64,000 nucleotides of DNA from Andrena cerasifolii (lineage: Eukaryota > Arthropoda > Insecta > Hymenoptera > Andrenidae), in assembly GCF_050908995.1 (NCBI RefSeq), contig NC_135121.1:12276001-12340000 (forward strand), given 5' to 3'. Shown in pieces: positions 35,935 to 48,143 of this stretch (its first letter is position 1; each line of letters begins with the position of its first letter). Made by a program: the position numbers and the translations under genes. The notes beneath the pieces were generated by a model. It did no database searches. It was not told where the DNA came from and saw only the letters and a program-made list of their open reading frames with translations.

Positions 35935-38900
35935 CATTCAAGAAATGAAATTTTTGCATTTCAAACCACTGTGCGGTGTGTCAAACGCGAGAATGATGGT
36001 GCAGAAGAATGTTCCCTACGCTTCTCGCGGCCCAAAGTGTTCTCGCAGCGACTGTTTAGTAAAAAATTTTCGAATCTTTTCACTCGCACACAGGGAGCAG
36101 CGGACCGCGCGCAATTTCCTTTCAAATTCTCGCGAATCTGCCCTTCCACTAATACTGCGAACGACGATCGACCCCTGGTTGCTCCATTTAAAGAAGGAGC
36201 GATTAACGACGGCGGCTGCCAATTGAGCCCGTGCCAGGGGATCGATCAGGAATTAATATCGACGGGGCCTCGCTCGATTTCACTTGAGTGGCCTACTAAT
36301 TGTAGGTCCGGCCTGGATCCCCAGCAAAGAAACCGTGATTTATTAAACCTAGCCGGGAGGGACACCGCTGATTTAGCGGGTTAATTGAAATGCAAACGGG
36401 GAACCGGAGCAACGAGGGATGCCTCCCCGTTGCCGGCATTCCACCCACTGACGCACCGCAAACTGTTTCGCAATAAAACCGTCAGTGCTCCACATAGGTT
36501 CCAACTGAATCCCAAACGTTCCCAGTTTTTCAATTGAAAGCGCAAGGAAGTGTTAATATCTCCCTCTGTATGGTATCACAGTTTTCCGCAATAGCTGCCG
36601 GTGGAAGGGGCCTGGAGCTGGGAACACGTTCCCGTGTATCAGGCACGACTCCATCGGTTTAAATAAACACGCTCGTTGAAAGGCAGCCTGTAATCCGCGA
36701 CAGCGGTGGTAAAAGACTTATCGGTCTGAATATTGGCCAACGCGCAGCGGTTTTTCCGATACTACACCCCGTCTCCCCCTGGCCGGCCCACCCTCTTGGC
36801 CCGTTCTTTCGCTGAACCGCGCGCAATCCGCCGGTGCAGATTGCGCTGGCTGCGCCCGATGAAAGGGACTCCACGTGGCTGGGGATCGATTAGCGCACGC
36901 CCAGCGGGCACGGTAAAAGCCCTGGATTAAATGAACTTCGAAACGCGATACGACATTCACGCAACCGCGAGAGAGACTTTCGGGGCCAGACGCGGTGGCA
37001 CGCGATTTATCGCGGGTCCGGGGGCTTCGAAAAGCGCGGCCCGATCGATCCGCGGGTGTCCTGGAACCTCGCGAGCCCGGCGTCGAGTCGATCAGCTGAA
37101 TTCCGATTGATACGGGGCGCATCAAACCCGCGATTTCATTGAAAACAACCACTCTTTTCTCGCCGCGGGGCTTTGCCGGCAATTTATACGTTTCGCCTGC
37201 CCAATTCACGAGTAGGTATTCTATGGGATAAATGATGTTCAGCGATGCTCGCAGAAACGCCCCCGCTGATAAATAACGAATCCTCCGTGGACAGAGTGTG
37301 GAGAAGAGAGGGATGATCAGTCGAGGGGATGAAAGAGTATTGGACGAGAGGAGCATCTGAGGGGTTGTCAGTTAACCTCTCGATTAATTCAACGATCGTG
37401 GGGAGCCTCTAATTTCGAGTATTGTGCTGCGGGATCTGGAAGCGTGCTTGAAACAGGTCAGAGAGCGATCTGTTATTCTGCGGTGGTTAAGATCGAAACG
37501 TAGCTCACATGCGTAGCGGGCTTTCTGTGACCAGCGCCGATTCCAGACGCGTGTCCACATCGATTGGACCTATAATCCTTCACGGGGGATTAATAGCACG
37601 GTCCTTCAGGTGATGTCAAGGATGTAGGCTTGCGTGTCCGGGTATCGATCCTCCTAATCAGAGCGTGCCAGATGAATCATCTCCGCTCCCTGTACACGGA
37701 CATCTGATCGCCAAGGATCAAGGGGCTTTTCGGATAGCTGGAGGGGGTACAGGGCGTTTCAAATTATAGTGGAATTCGTAAAACGTTTGGTCGATCATCT
37801 TTGACACTGGCCTGCGCTGATAATCTGACCGGTATTCGAATTTTCACAAAAAAATGTAATTAAAATAGAAAATAAATATTTGCACTTATTTAAAAATTTT
37901 TTTTTTTAATATTTATGGAATTACAAAAATATAACAAAATAAGACATACTCTATCTGTACGAAACCAAATAAATAAAAAAAACTAAAATAACTAAAATCC
38001 GTACTATATATAGATTATAAATCTTTATTTCATTTAGTATACTTCTTTCGAAAATATGAACTCAGGAAGATTAGTTTTACAGTAAACTGTTAGCTACTAC
38101 AATATGCTTGTGTCCGAGGCGATTTCAAGTAAAAATGTTATCGTTTTTAATTAAATAATTTATTCCAAAGGGAAAGCGGTTCTGAAATTTAAAAAAAAAA
38201 CGGTTTTCTATACTAGAATTAATATGTAAAAGTACATATACTAGAATTAATATGTAAAAGTACATATACTAGAATTAATATGTAAAAGTAAATATTAATT
38301 CTAGTATAGAAAACCGTTTTTTTTTTAAATTTAAGAATCGCTTTTCGAATTTTACAAGTTTATAAAAAAATTAAAATGTACCTTTACATATTAATTCTAG
38401 TATATGTACTTTTACATATTAATTCTAGTATAGAAAACCTTTTTTTTAACATTTAAGAATCGCTTTTCGAATTTTACAAGTTTATAAAAAAATCGGTTTT
38501 TAAACCCGATTTTTAAAAACCAACAAACCCTATGTATTACATATACAAGGATTATGAGGCATTGAGAGCAAAAACGGATAAGTGAAAATCTCGACGATTT
38601 CCATTATTATAAGCCGAACCCTCAGAAAAACCTTGTTACACTTATGGGACGAGCCAATACGTTACGAGGAAGATTCATCCTTTGATCTCCTAACAAGCAG
38701 GCCGCGCTCGCTGTCCCATTTATCCAGCCAGTTCGAAGCGTCGCAAGCGAGGGAAAGTTGAACGCAAATACGCGTGGCAAAGTTCGGAACGGGAGCGGGG
38801 CGGAGATCCCTGAAACAAAGGGATTCCCCATCGATCCCAGGGCACCGTTAAATCTCCCTATAATTCAGCCTGTCCAGAGTTCGGCCAACTAATTAAATTC

Positions 38901-40866
38901 AATTGGAACCGGTGTTCCCGAGCGTCTTATTACTCCCGCGCGGGAGTCGATCAGTTGGCGGGACGATAATTCGTTTTGGAATCGGGTCCGTGGCTCGAGG
39001 ACCCTTTGTCCCCGCCAGCGGTGACTAATCGACGGATTACGGACGGAATCGGCGAGAGGGATCGCTTCCGACCGGAAGGATGCCACCGAACTCGCAGCTT
39101 GTTTCCATAAAACCGTGTCCCTCCCTCTGGACCCAGCTTTTGTCCTCTCCGCTATGCATTGCAAAGCAGCCTTGATCCCGGAGCAACTGCCTGTATTCGG
39201 CACATGCAGATCTCCGTGACGATTTCTTGCGCGATCGTTTCCGTAGATTCCGAACTTTTCCGTGAAACTCGGCGATAGCTTTCCGGGGGAGTTTGGCGAG
39301 TTATCCAGCAGCTTCTTCTTAAGTACTTTATATTCATAATATCTCCATGGTCCTTGTAGACCCACCCTCTCGCACCCCTGGTTCTTTAAACCTGTGGCTT
39401 CTTTGTAATTCTAATCATCCACTCCCCGAGGACATGCTTTTAATTATGACCCTCCTTGATACATTTCGAAACTTCCTTATTCTTGGCGGCACCTTTGTTC
39501 TCTCTCCCTTCGTCAAATGCGTTACAGCCCTCAGAAATTTCGCAGCAGTTCTTCCTCGCGCTGCCGGAAGTCATTCTTTTAATTACCTTCTCCTTCCATG
39601 GACTTTCGATTGTCCCCGCTGCTATTTACCCAAGTTCTCCATCGAGGCCTACTTCCTTCTCCTTATATTTCAGAAGAATTTTACAGAGGCACCCTCGTGT
39701 CGTTCCGACACCTTGCTCCCAATTCTCTGCCACGCGTCTCGCAATCGAGGGCTTCAAGCGCGAGCTTCCCCACGCATTCCCAACTATTACACCGAGCTGT
39801 TGCTTCCCGCCAGCTCTCCAAGCTTTCCACGAGGGAAAGCACCTAGCCTGGCGGAGCGGGAAACATTCTGCCGGCTCACTTTCCGGCTGGAACTCCTCGG
39901 GAATAATTTGACATCGAGGGGCAGCGTCGTCTCGACCGCGCCCTCGAGAAGCCCTCCGTCGTTTCTGAGGGACAAGTGAGCACCGTCCCGTTTGCAGTTC
40001 CCTTATTTACCGGGGATACTGTAAATACGTGCATCGAGGCACTTTGTTTGCTTCGTCGCAGAGAGCACTCTGCTGAACAGAGAGATCGTAGATCTCGCAG
40101 AATTCAAAAGAAAATAGATGAGCTTCGCTGTCCGCTCAGCTGCTCCGGGCAAACATAGGGATATCCGTCCAGGTAAGGTTAGAATGATTGTCTAAGGGCC
40201 AAAGAAACTTCTGCCACCCTCGAGGAATCGATAAAGGGGAGTCTAAAATTTATAGCTCGGATGAGGGTCTCAGCGACGCGCAGCTTGTGCATCGTTCCCG
40301 AAAACGGTTTTGCGAGCAATATCGCGTAAGAACCGGCTTCCCCAAACATCCTCGAACGGGGATTTGCCCGTAAACCCAGCAAAGCTACGCTGATCCTTTC
40401 GCTATTCTGAGTCGTTCGTACCAATCAGGATCGTTTGTGGGGGGTATTTCAAAATTACTCGACAAACAAGATCATGCAAATCGGGGGGGTCCTTCGCTGC
40501 ACTCCCACGTCCAGAAAGGACACCCCTACGAATGAAAAATGGGGAACACTCCGGTTCAGGGGTCAACCATCGATCTCGCTATCAAAGAACACGAGAAACA
40601 TAAAAGAGATTCTACGAAAACATTAAAAGTCTCAATGCTTGCACCTCCAACAAGGCTGGATGAAGAGCGATGAACGGGGGGAGGTCTTAGGGGATACTGT
40701 AGGGGATACTTTCGAGGGGGGCTCTGTTTTAAGCCTTCCATTTATGTAAACAAATATTTGAATGAAATTTTGTTCTAAAATTCTATTCCTAAAAGTTTAT
40801 TTCTAAATATCCTTTCGATATCTTTTGTCTTTTAAGATTATTTATTTGTAAATCATGAAAAGGGAG
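35935..40866. other. No supportable gene
   Basis: A 212-codon minus-strand frame (36718-37356) and a 210-codon plus-strand frame (39347-39979) lie in CpG-rich or C+T-rich DNA with competing frames. Neither has gene-like composition. The 28-bp array is in this stretch. Confidence 0.5.
38160..38500. repeat. 28-bp tandem array and nested inverted repeats
   Basis: ACTAGAATTAATATGTAAAA recurs at 38212, 38240 and 38268 (28-bp period), then appears inverted at about 38294 and twice near 38390-38430. A flanking block (AAGAATCGCTTTTCGAATTT) occurs twice in direct orientation at about 38333 and 38456. No clear terminal duplication. Confidence 0.75.
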
Positions 40867-41612
40867 CGGGTTAAGATTTTTGGGACCCAGGACTACCAAA
40901 CCCAAACAGTTTGTAATAATTGGGGTTATCCCGTTTAAATAAATAAATAAATAAATAATACACAGTAGAATATGTAAATATTAAAAAATTGAAATTTATT
41001 CTGAATATAATTAAATAACATTTAATCGTAACGACTTTTTACTAATTTAGAATAAATTTCAATTTTTTAAGATTTACATATTCTACTGTGTATTATTTAT
41101 TTATTTATTTAAACGGGACTTTTCGTTACGATTAAATGTTATTTAATTCTATTTAGAATAAATTTCAATTTTTGAAGATTTACATATTCTATTGTATATA
41201 ATTTATTTATTTAAATGAGACTTTTCGTTACAATTAAATGTTATTTAATTCTATTTAGAATAAATTTCAATTTTTGAAGATTTACATATTCTACTGTGTA
41301 TTATTTATTTATTTATTTATTTAAACGGGACTTTTCGTTACGATTAAATGTTATTTAATTCTATTTAGAATAAATTTCAATTTTTGAAGATTTACATATT
41401 CTACTGTGTATTATTTATTTATTTATTTATTTAAACGGGACTTTTCGTTACGATTAAATGTTATTTAATTCTATTTAGAATAAATTTCAATTTTTGAAGA
41501 TTTACATATTCTACTGTGTATTATTTATTTATTTATTTATTTAAACGGGATAACCCAAATTATTACAAACTGTTTGGGTTTGATAGTCCTGGGTCCCAAA
41601 AATCTTAACCCG
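40867..41612. mobile_element. Foldback element with internal ~110-bp tandem array
   Basis: Outer arms of about 75-80 bp (CGGGTTAAGATTTTTGGGAC against GTCCCAAAAATCTTAACCCG) are inverted copies. Between them a unit containing TTTACATATTCTACTGTGTA recurs at 41073, 41179, 41281, 41391 and 41501, so the period is 102-110 bp. An inverted copy at about 40960-41030 makes the left side palindromic. Noncoding. Confidence 0.8.
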
Positions 41613-42754
41613 GTCCTGACCTCCAACGCAGAGCTTCAAATTCCAAAGTGCAAAGGCTCTTCGATCTGCTTTGGGAACACCCCGTGCACACGAGCGAATA
41701 CAGGGCACGTGACGGCGCATTAACGACATTGTCAGCGGCTGCCTTTGATGCACTGCTGATCCCTTGCCCGCGCTATCGCGTAGGATTTTCCAGATTGCTA
41801 ATTATAAGGTCAAAGCCGCGATGTTCGTGCTGCGAGCGTGGCAGCGGATCAGCCGTGTAAAGTTGTGATAATATCGGGGACGGCGATAATTGTAACGCGA
41901 TCAGTCCGAGCGCAACGGAGGACCTCGATTTAAAAGCACCGAGCGGATGAAGCACGCTTTCACCGAAATTTTCCAGCTTTTCAGTTACATGGAAGCTTAT
42001 AAATAATCTAGCCGTGGATGCTTTGCGGAACTTCGCGTAAATTTCAAAGCAGCCCCTGCTGAATCTCACCGATCCCAATGGCTGCAAAAACTGGCTGTGA
42101 AATTTTCCACGATTTCAACGAAACTGCAAAGTTGCGCCATTTTTCGACAAACAGTCCCATAGATCGAGTTCGTTTTAACGAGTTTCCGTCAGCGATAATT
42201 TCACGCGTGTCTTCGCGCCTCGTTCTCCTATTCTTACCCCGGCGGGGCGTTTCGAGGGGGCGCAACCCCTCGGGAGGCTCGATACGTGGTAGGTTGTTCC
42301 GCGAACTTTAGATTACGCGAGAAAACTGCGGAAGCCCGTGAAATACAGGCGTTATCGCGCGATACAGTCCCCGCGAGTGGCACAATTACTCAGCGCGGCG
42401 ATGGGGGTGGCCTGGGAAATTACAGGCCTAGAGGGGCGGTGGGGATCGTAAAACGAAACACCAGCCAGTCGGAGCGATTCGGGGGAATTAGGAAAACCGT
42501 TCGTCGCCTTCGTTCAGACCGATGAAACGGCGATCATTTCGGGTTTCGAGGCTGGCGCGCCCTCCGCCTTCTTTTCCTTCCCCTTTTTATTCCTTCTCGG
42601 TTCGTTTTACGGCTCGTTGGCGACCGGGGCTCCTAATTTACACCACCCTCCCGCGAAGGTCGAGGAACTGTAACCGCGGTGCTCTCTAACTGCACCGATT
42701 TACGCTGCTTTCTTTTCTTGTCTGCTTTGGGGGTGGATTCTCGGGGAGTTGGTA

Positions 42755-43032
42755 CGGTAAATCCTCGTTACCAGCCCGACGAACGGGGCTGGCGGCGGGC
42801 GCCTAACGTGTTGTGGACGCTATTCCGCGCGGTCAATGGCGCGAAAGAGAAAATCCAATGAGCGAGCGAGAGGAAACGAAACAGTTGATACGAAGTTGCC
42901 GTCGACTCTTTCATTTCCTCTCGCTCACTCATTGGGTTCTCTCACCCTCGGCGAAGGATTCCAAGAAATGTTGGGGATAGTCGCCGGGCTCCTAACGCAT
43001 TGTAGAAACGGGCTGGTAACGAGGATTTACTG
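42755..43032. mobile_element. Second pogo/Tigger-like MITE copy
   Basis: Ends CGGTAAATCCTCGTTACCAG and CTGGTAACGAGGATTTACTG with flanking TA on both sides. It shares ATTCCAAGAAATGTTGGGGA with the 2415 copy. An internal inverted repeat (CAATGAGCGAGCGAGAGGAA against TTCCTCTCGCTCACTCATTG) makes a strong secondary foldback. Confidence 0.7.
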
Positions 43033-44762
43033 TATAAGGAGCTCTGAGGTAGAAAAAGCTCCAGATACTGATATACGAAAACTGCTGTATATTTCGCTAA
43101 ATATAAAAAAATCAGCAACGAAATTGAAAATTTCGGCCGGGCAGATCGATAGAGAATTTAATTGCGAAGGATTAAAAAAAAGAATCGTCAGGTTCTCTGA
43201 ATAATTACGACCTGCAGGGTGATTTGAACAAAAAATGTCACGTACCACTGTGCGGCGGGGGTGGATTTTCAGGGAAGCAGGTCGACGATAACGGAGCCGA
43301 GGAATATTGAAATATGCTTTTACAGCAGCGCTATCCGCAAATATTCTCGGTTGTCACTACGGCGGCCATTAGCGTCGTACAATGGGTCCGTTTACGATCC
43401 GCATTTCCGCATCAGGACGTACAATGGAAGGAAGCTGTAATGGCGTGTTCCCCGTGCCGGCGTCGCGTCTCAAGCTAAGCCAGAGCTGCCCCAAGTTACG
43501 TGACGTCTGCTGGCGAATGTGAATCCACTGTTTCAAAGGAAGAGCGAATATCGGGAGGCGTCTGTTAACGAAGGCCACGGAAAGAGTTTGCAATTAATTA
43601 TTCTCCATTGAGTAACGTCGCGAAACTGAAGGAAGAAGTGGTATTACACCGCGTCACGTAGATCAGCCGCTCCGGTTCGTCGTAGATCGAATCGCAGTTG
43701 TTAAACGTGAAATACCACTGTGCATAGTTACCAGAGCCCTCGCAGATTAATATTGATCCTTGGCTGCACGGTATCGTGGGATGTCAGTGGCGTCTGAACC
43801 GCCGGCCGAATCGAGTTAACGGAAATCCGTTTAAGAGAAACTTTTAAGCGACTTCCTCGAGATTTATCTGGGAACTTCCCGTGGAACTTTCACCTTCGGC
43901 CCCCGACGGGCATCGACGTTCCGTCACTGCTCCCCGAGGGGGTGCAGCCGTTCCCGGAACCCTCGTCTCATCGATTACCCTGTTAAAAATCACTGTCTCG
44001 CGTGATAATCCCTTTCATCCCCTAAGCTCTGTGCATCCGACGCTGGGAATCCAACGGAATTGATACTTTAGCGCTTGCAACTATTCTGCCATCGATTGCA
44101 CTGCCGGGAGTTAGCATTTTGCGCGATAACTCCTTTCCGCTTTGAAAACAGTGATTCTAAGCCCAGTGACGGGCACAGCCGATTCAGAGTGGCGCGCTGG
44201 TAGATCGAGGACGCGGAGAATTAACTGGGTGTATCAAGGGGGTTGCGATCTCCACCGCGACGGGGATGGGGAGCATTGGAGGGCTCTCTGCAGGGTTGAA
44301 ACTATAGGCCCTCGCTGGATCCACGAGGATCCATCGAATGCGTACGAAGGGGGATGCCGCGCGTCACATCCTCGATACATCCTCGATACATCCTCGTCCG
44401 CTCGGGTCTCGAAGGACACGGTCGACGAGCCCGCCATTATTCGACGTTCAGCAAATCCGATGAAAGAGCCGGATAACCTTTGTCGCTGATGGGGATTAAA
44501 GTCTCTGGTCGATCGATCGTAGAAGTTGCCGGGATCGATCCACATCCCCCCCGGCTGGCGTAGACTTTGTAATTCGGTTTGCATCTTAAGGAGTATAATG
44601 GCTGGCTGAATCGATAGGGGAGGCGCGACTTTATGGGCTCGTAACTTTTATACTCTTACTGGAATTTTCGTGCACCGATAGAATACGATAGAAAGTAAAA
44701 CTCTGACTTATAAACGTGGGGACACTTGGTGAATACACGGAGGTAGATCTTCTAACGGGATC

Positions 44763-44814
44763 AGCAGACACAGTTGCGATGCACTAAGTTTAGTGGATCG
44801 CAACTGTGTCTGCT
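44763..44814. other. Near-perfect 52-bp palindrome (hairpin)
   Basis: AGCAGACACAGTTGCGAT at 44763-44780 is followed by a centre and by its exact complement ATCGCAACTGTGTCTGCT (44797-44814). The centre CACTAA-GT-TTAGTG also pairs, leaving one G/G mismatch and a two-base tip. No surrounding inverted repeat or target duplication is seen. Confidence 0.8.
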
Positions 44815-47800
44815 ACAACTGTATTACAGTATAACTCTTCACCTCTTTGCGAACTACTCTCTATTTAGAGTCTAGCAAACTCTATCAAACTCTCTAACAA
44901 CCCTACCCTCTAAAAACTCTGCCCAACTATCAATACTTTTTTTTTACAAAAATCTATATTATTATTGTTAATCTTTATTATTATTATTATTTTATTTAAC
45001 GGGGAATCCCTTAATATACAAGATATATACATAAACCAGAGCCTATAGCGTCTAGAACATAAGTAAATATTAATTAATTAATTAATTGATTAACCACACG
45101 TGAATTTGCTAAATGACTAAATAATCTCGCGCGAAAAGAGCTGAGCGAGCCTATGAAGGGGTCTACCTCATGAAACTGCTGATTAGCGTACCGCATAGAA
45201 CTATTAATAGGGTCAATTGTGCAGTAAGAGTACAACGACAGCTTATGGGCGAAAAGAGGTTTTTTCCGCAAGTTATAATTATTAGCCTTTATTACCTCGC
45301 GCTATATTCAGATTTCTTACCATGTAGAGATAATTGTTAAGGTTTAGCTGGTATTATACCTGACCTTGAGGGGAGAACGTGGTTCAGAGGGTCGAAATTG
45401 TCGATTTTTCTTCTTTTGCTTTAATCGATGGTTCTTTTACAGAATTTATTCCTAAAGCTTCAGAGCGAAATTCGAAGTATTTCGGAAGTATCAGCAGTTA
45501 CGCGTCGCGCAGCACCTATACACGCGCCCAGTCGGAAACCGTAAAGTTTAAAACGATTTTTCTAAAAAAAAAAAAACAATATTCAAGCTTGTGGAACAGG
45601 TAGCAGGAAAACTGTTTGATCGATCGACTTTTCCCGGGGCTTTATAACTAAATAACGACCAACCATCGTCGGTGAACTAAAAACATTTATGGAAAATTTA
45701 ATTATTTCCACGAAACCGTAGCTCTCCCTTTAAAGTCCCACAATTTTGTCAATTTTACACTTTTTTCTTACTTCTTTAGTTCATCAACAATGGAAAGTTC
45801 ATGAAAAATAAGAAGAACTCCCGTTTGTTTACTTTCGCCGCGATGAACTTGAAGTTCTTCAATTAAATTTGTTTTTGTATTGTAAAAATTTACATTGAAA
45901 TACCCCTGAAGTTCAGGAAACGTCTACTGTATGCATCTGTGTTAAAAAAATTCGTGAAAATCACAATTTTTCAGCGTCCCAAAACAGGTGTCTCCCCTTA
46001 AATTGCTTAACCTTACTTGACACGAAAAGCGATGTGCTGCAAATTTTAACTAACCCTGAAGCCCTCCCCTCTGAATGAATTCTTCCAATCTAAGCTGAAT
46101 GAAATCGCCTCCCTTCGCACCGCCCCTTTTGCCAAACAAGTTTTGCGCGACGAGAAACACATTTCGTGGGAATGACCGTGCCAGACTCCCGCGACTATTC
46201 AAGGGGGTTAATCGACCCGACGAGCGGCTGACTCGAGGGAAAAAAGGGTCGACTCCAGCCTTCCTGAGTGGGCGAATAACCAATATCGAGGGCGTTCCCC
46301 TCCGCGATTTATTTTCACCGTCAATTACTAAATATTTCCGCAATTTATGCGGCATCCAGGGGCTGATTTACCGCCGCGAATATATCGCGCCCGAATACGA
46401 ACGGCGAGGCGTATAAAATATTTTTAACCGCCCGTTATTTACGGGCTTGATTTCACCCTTTTACGGCGACCAAGTCATTCCACGCGACGACCGTTTTTCA
46501 TTTGTCACGCGAGCTCCTTCTAGCCTCCCTTCCGCGTCCCTCCACACCCTTCGAATGAAATTAAAGTCGAGGGGGTGAAAACCAGGGCAGAGAGCACCGG
46601 TGTCGAATCGCTTTTAACGACAATGCCTGTTTTCCCGAGCGGCCGATCGTCAACAGGGCTAACATTTCGCCGTTTCCGATCGAATCGGGCTTTAATTGCC
46701 GGCAAAACCTTCCTCGGCTGCCAACCCTGCCGCAGAATATTTCGCAGCTCGCTTAACCGCGTCGAATTGAACCGAATTCGGGGGTGGAGTGGCTGTGTAC
46801 GGTTTATTTCGAAACGAAGCCCGAAACCGAAAGCCCCGTTTCAGTTATTCCACTGAAGTCCAGCATCGTTCGTTTGTTCTATCATTCCGGGGGTTTTTTT
46901 TTTTGCACGCGAGAAGCGCTGCGGGGCAATCAGTGGCGAGGAGCGAGAGCCTGCTCTGGCTACTCGTCGGTGGTGGGTGGGTTTCAGTCTTTGCACTGTA
47001 ACGGGTGCCATTTTTCAATTTTGAATCGGGAAATTGCGACTGCGCTTAAGGGGATCTGCAATTGTGATTGGAAGATTTTCCAAACACCAATGCCCCATTT
47101 TTTTCCGAGAAATTTTATTCCTTTCCCGTTCGGTTTATTTTCCGATTTGGCGAAAGATTCCGAGTTCAGGTGTAACGAAGAGGCAGAGGCGCCAGCAATT
47201 ACGATCAGAGGCTGGAAAATTCGGCGATTCATCCATAACCCATTGTCCCCAATTTTCGCAATTTCTGCCATTTCCGCGGGCTCCATTCAACAAGTTGAAG
47301 AGCGATCGTTACAGCTTTGTGAAACGTTTCCACGCCGCTGACTGAATAAACTTGGGGAACGGGGGATCAGATCGGCCTTCGTTTCGCGATATGGAAATCC
47401 CGATAGGCGGGATCGATAGCTACATTTTCAGGTGTTATTCGCGAGGGTAAACGGTGCTTCAGCGTTCGATCGTCCGAGGAACAGCGGTCGTCTTGGAGAT
47501 CGAGGGGCAGTGGGAGCCGAGGAATGATAATTAATTGTTCCCCCGGCGAGGATTCCTTGGGAGGCAGTGCGCTGAATATCCGGGCAACAATAGAAAACAA
47601 ATTACCTTAATCAGAGAGCGACGAACGAGCGCTGTCCCAGCGATCCCTCTCCGCCGCGCAAAAACAATTTCCTCTCTGCGGAATAACCGCGGGGAGAACT
47701 GCAATTTTCCGGGCTTTGTCCGCGAATGGAACAAACCTCCGGTAATTATAATGTTCCTTCGTGTTTGCTTCGAAAAAATGGGGACAGAGAAATGGGAATT

Positions 47801-47931
47801 TTCCACCGGGCAGCCCGCCTATTCGTCCTCTTCTCTCCTCGTATTCATCTTCTCCTTTAATAGGCTCCTTAGTCGAGACGATCTTCAAAGATTCCTTCCG
47901 AAACCGCACCGATGATCGAAGCGCGAAGAGT

Positions 47932-48143
47932 AGGGGAGACCGGGGCCAGTTGATACGTTTCTTCAGTTTTCAATTTTTTTCAATTTTGTTTGAATTAATT
48001 ACTTGATAACAAATATGCTAAAATATACTTTGGTCTTTCCTCTTGAATATGTTGTAAATGAAAAGTTGAGAAAATACATACAAAATGAATGGAAAAATTT
48101 TATTTGGACGAAGATGTATCAATTTACCCCACTGCGGGGCTAG
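47932..48143. repeat. Possible short inverted-repeat element
   Basis: GGGGCCAGTTGATACG near 47940 pairs imperfectly with GTATCAATTTACCCC near 48117. The interior is A+T-rich and noncoding. Ends are diverged and borders approximate. Confidence 0.35.

Noticed and set aside
36718..37356. 212-codon minus-strand open frame
   Set aside because: Arg/Ser/Pro-rich second half with competing frames on both strands and no recognisable domain.
39347..39979. 210- and 151-codon plus-strand frames
   Set aside because: Both frames are open in the same C+T-rich DNA, as expected by chance. Neither has gene-like composition.
40930..41560. Regularly spaced repeats as a CRISPR array
   Set aside because: The units are contiguous 102-110 bp tandem copies without unique spacers, inside an inverted-repeat element in eukaryotic DNA.
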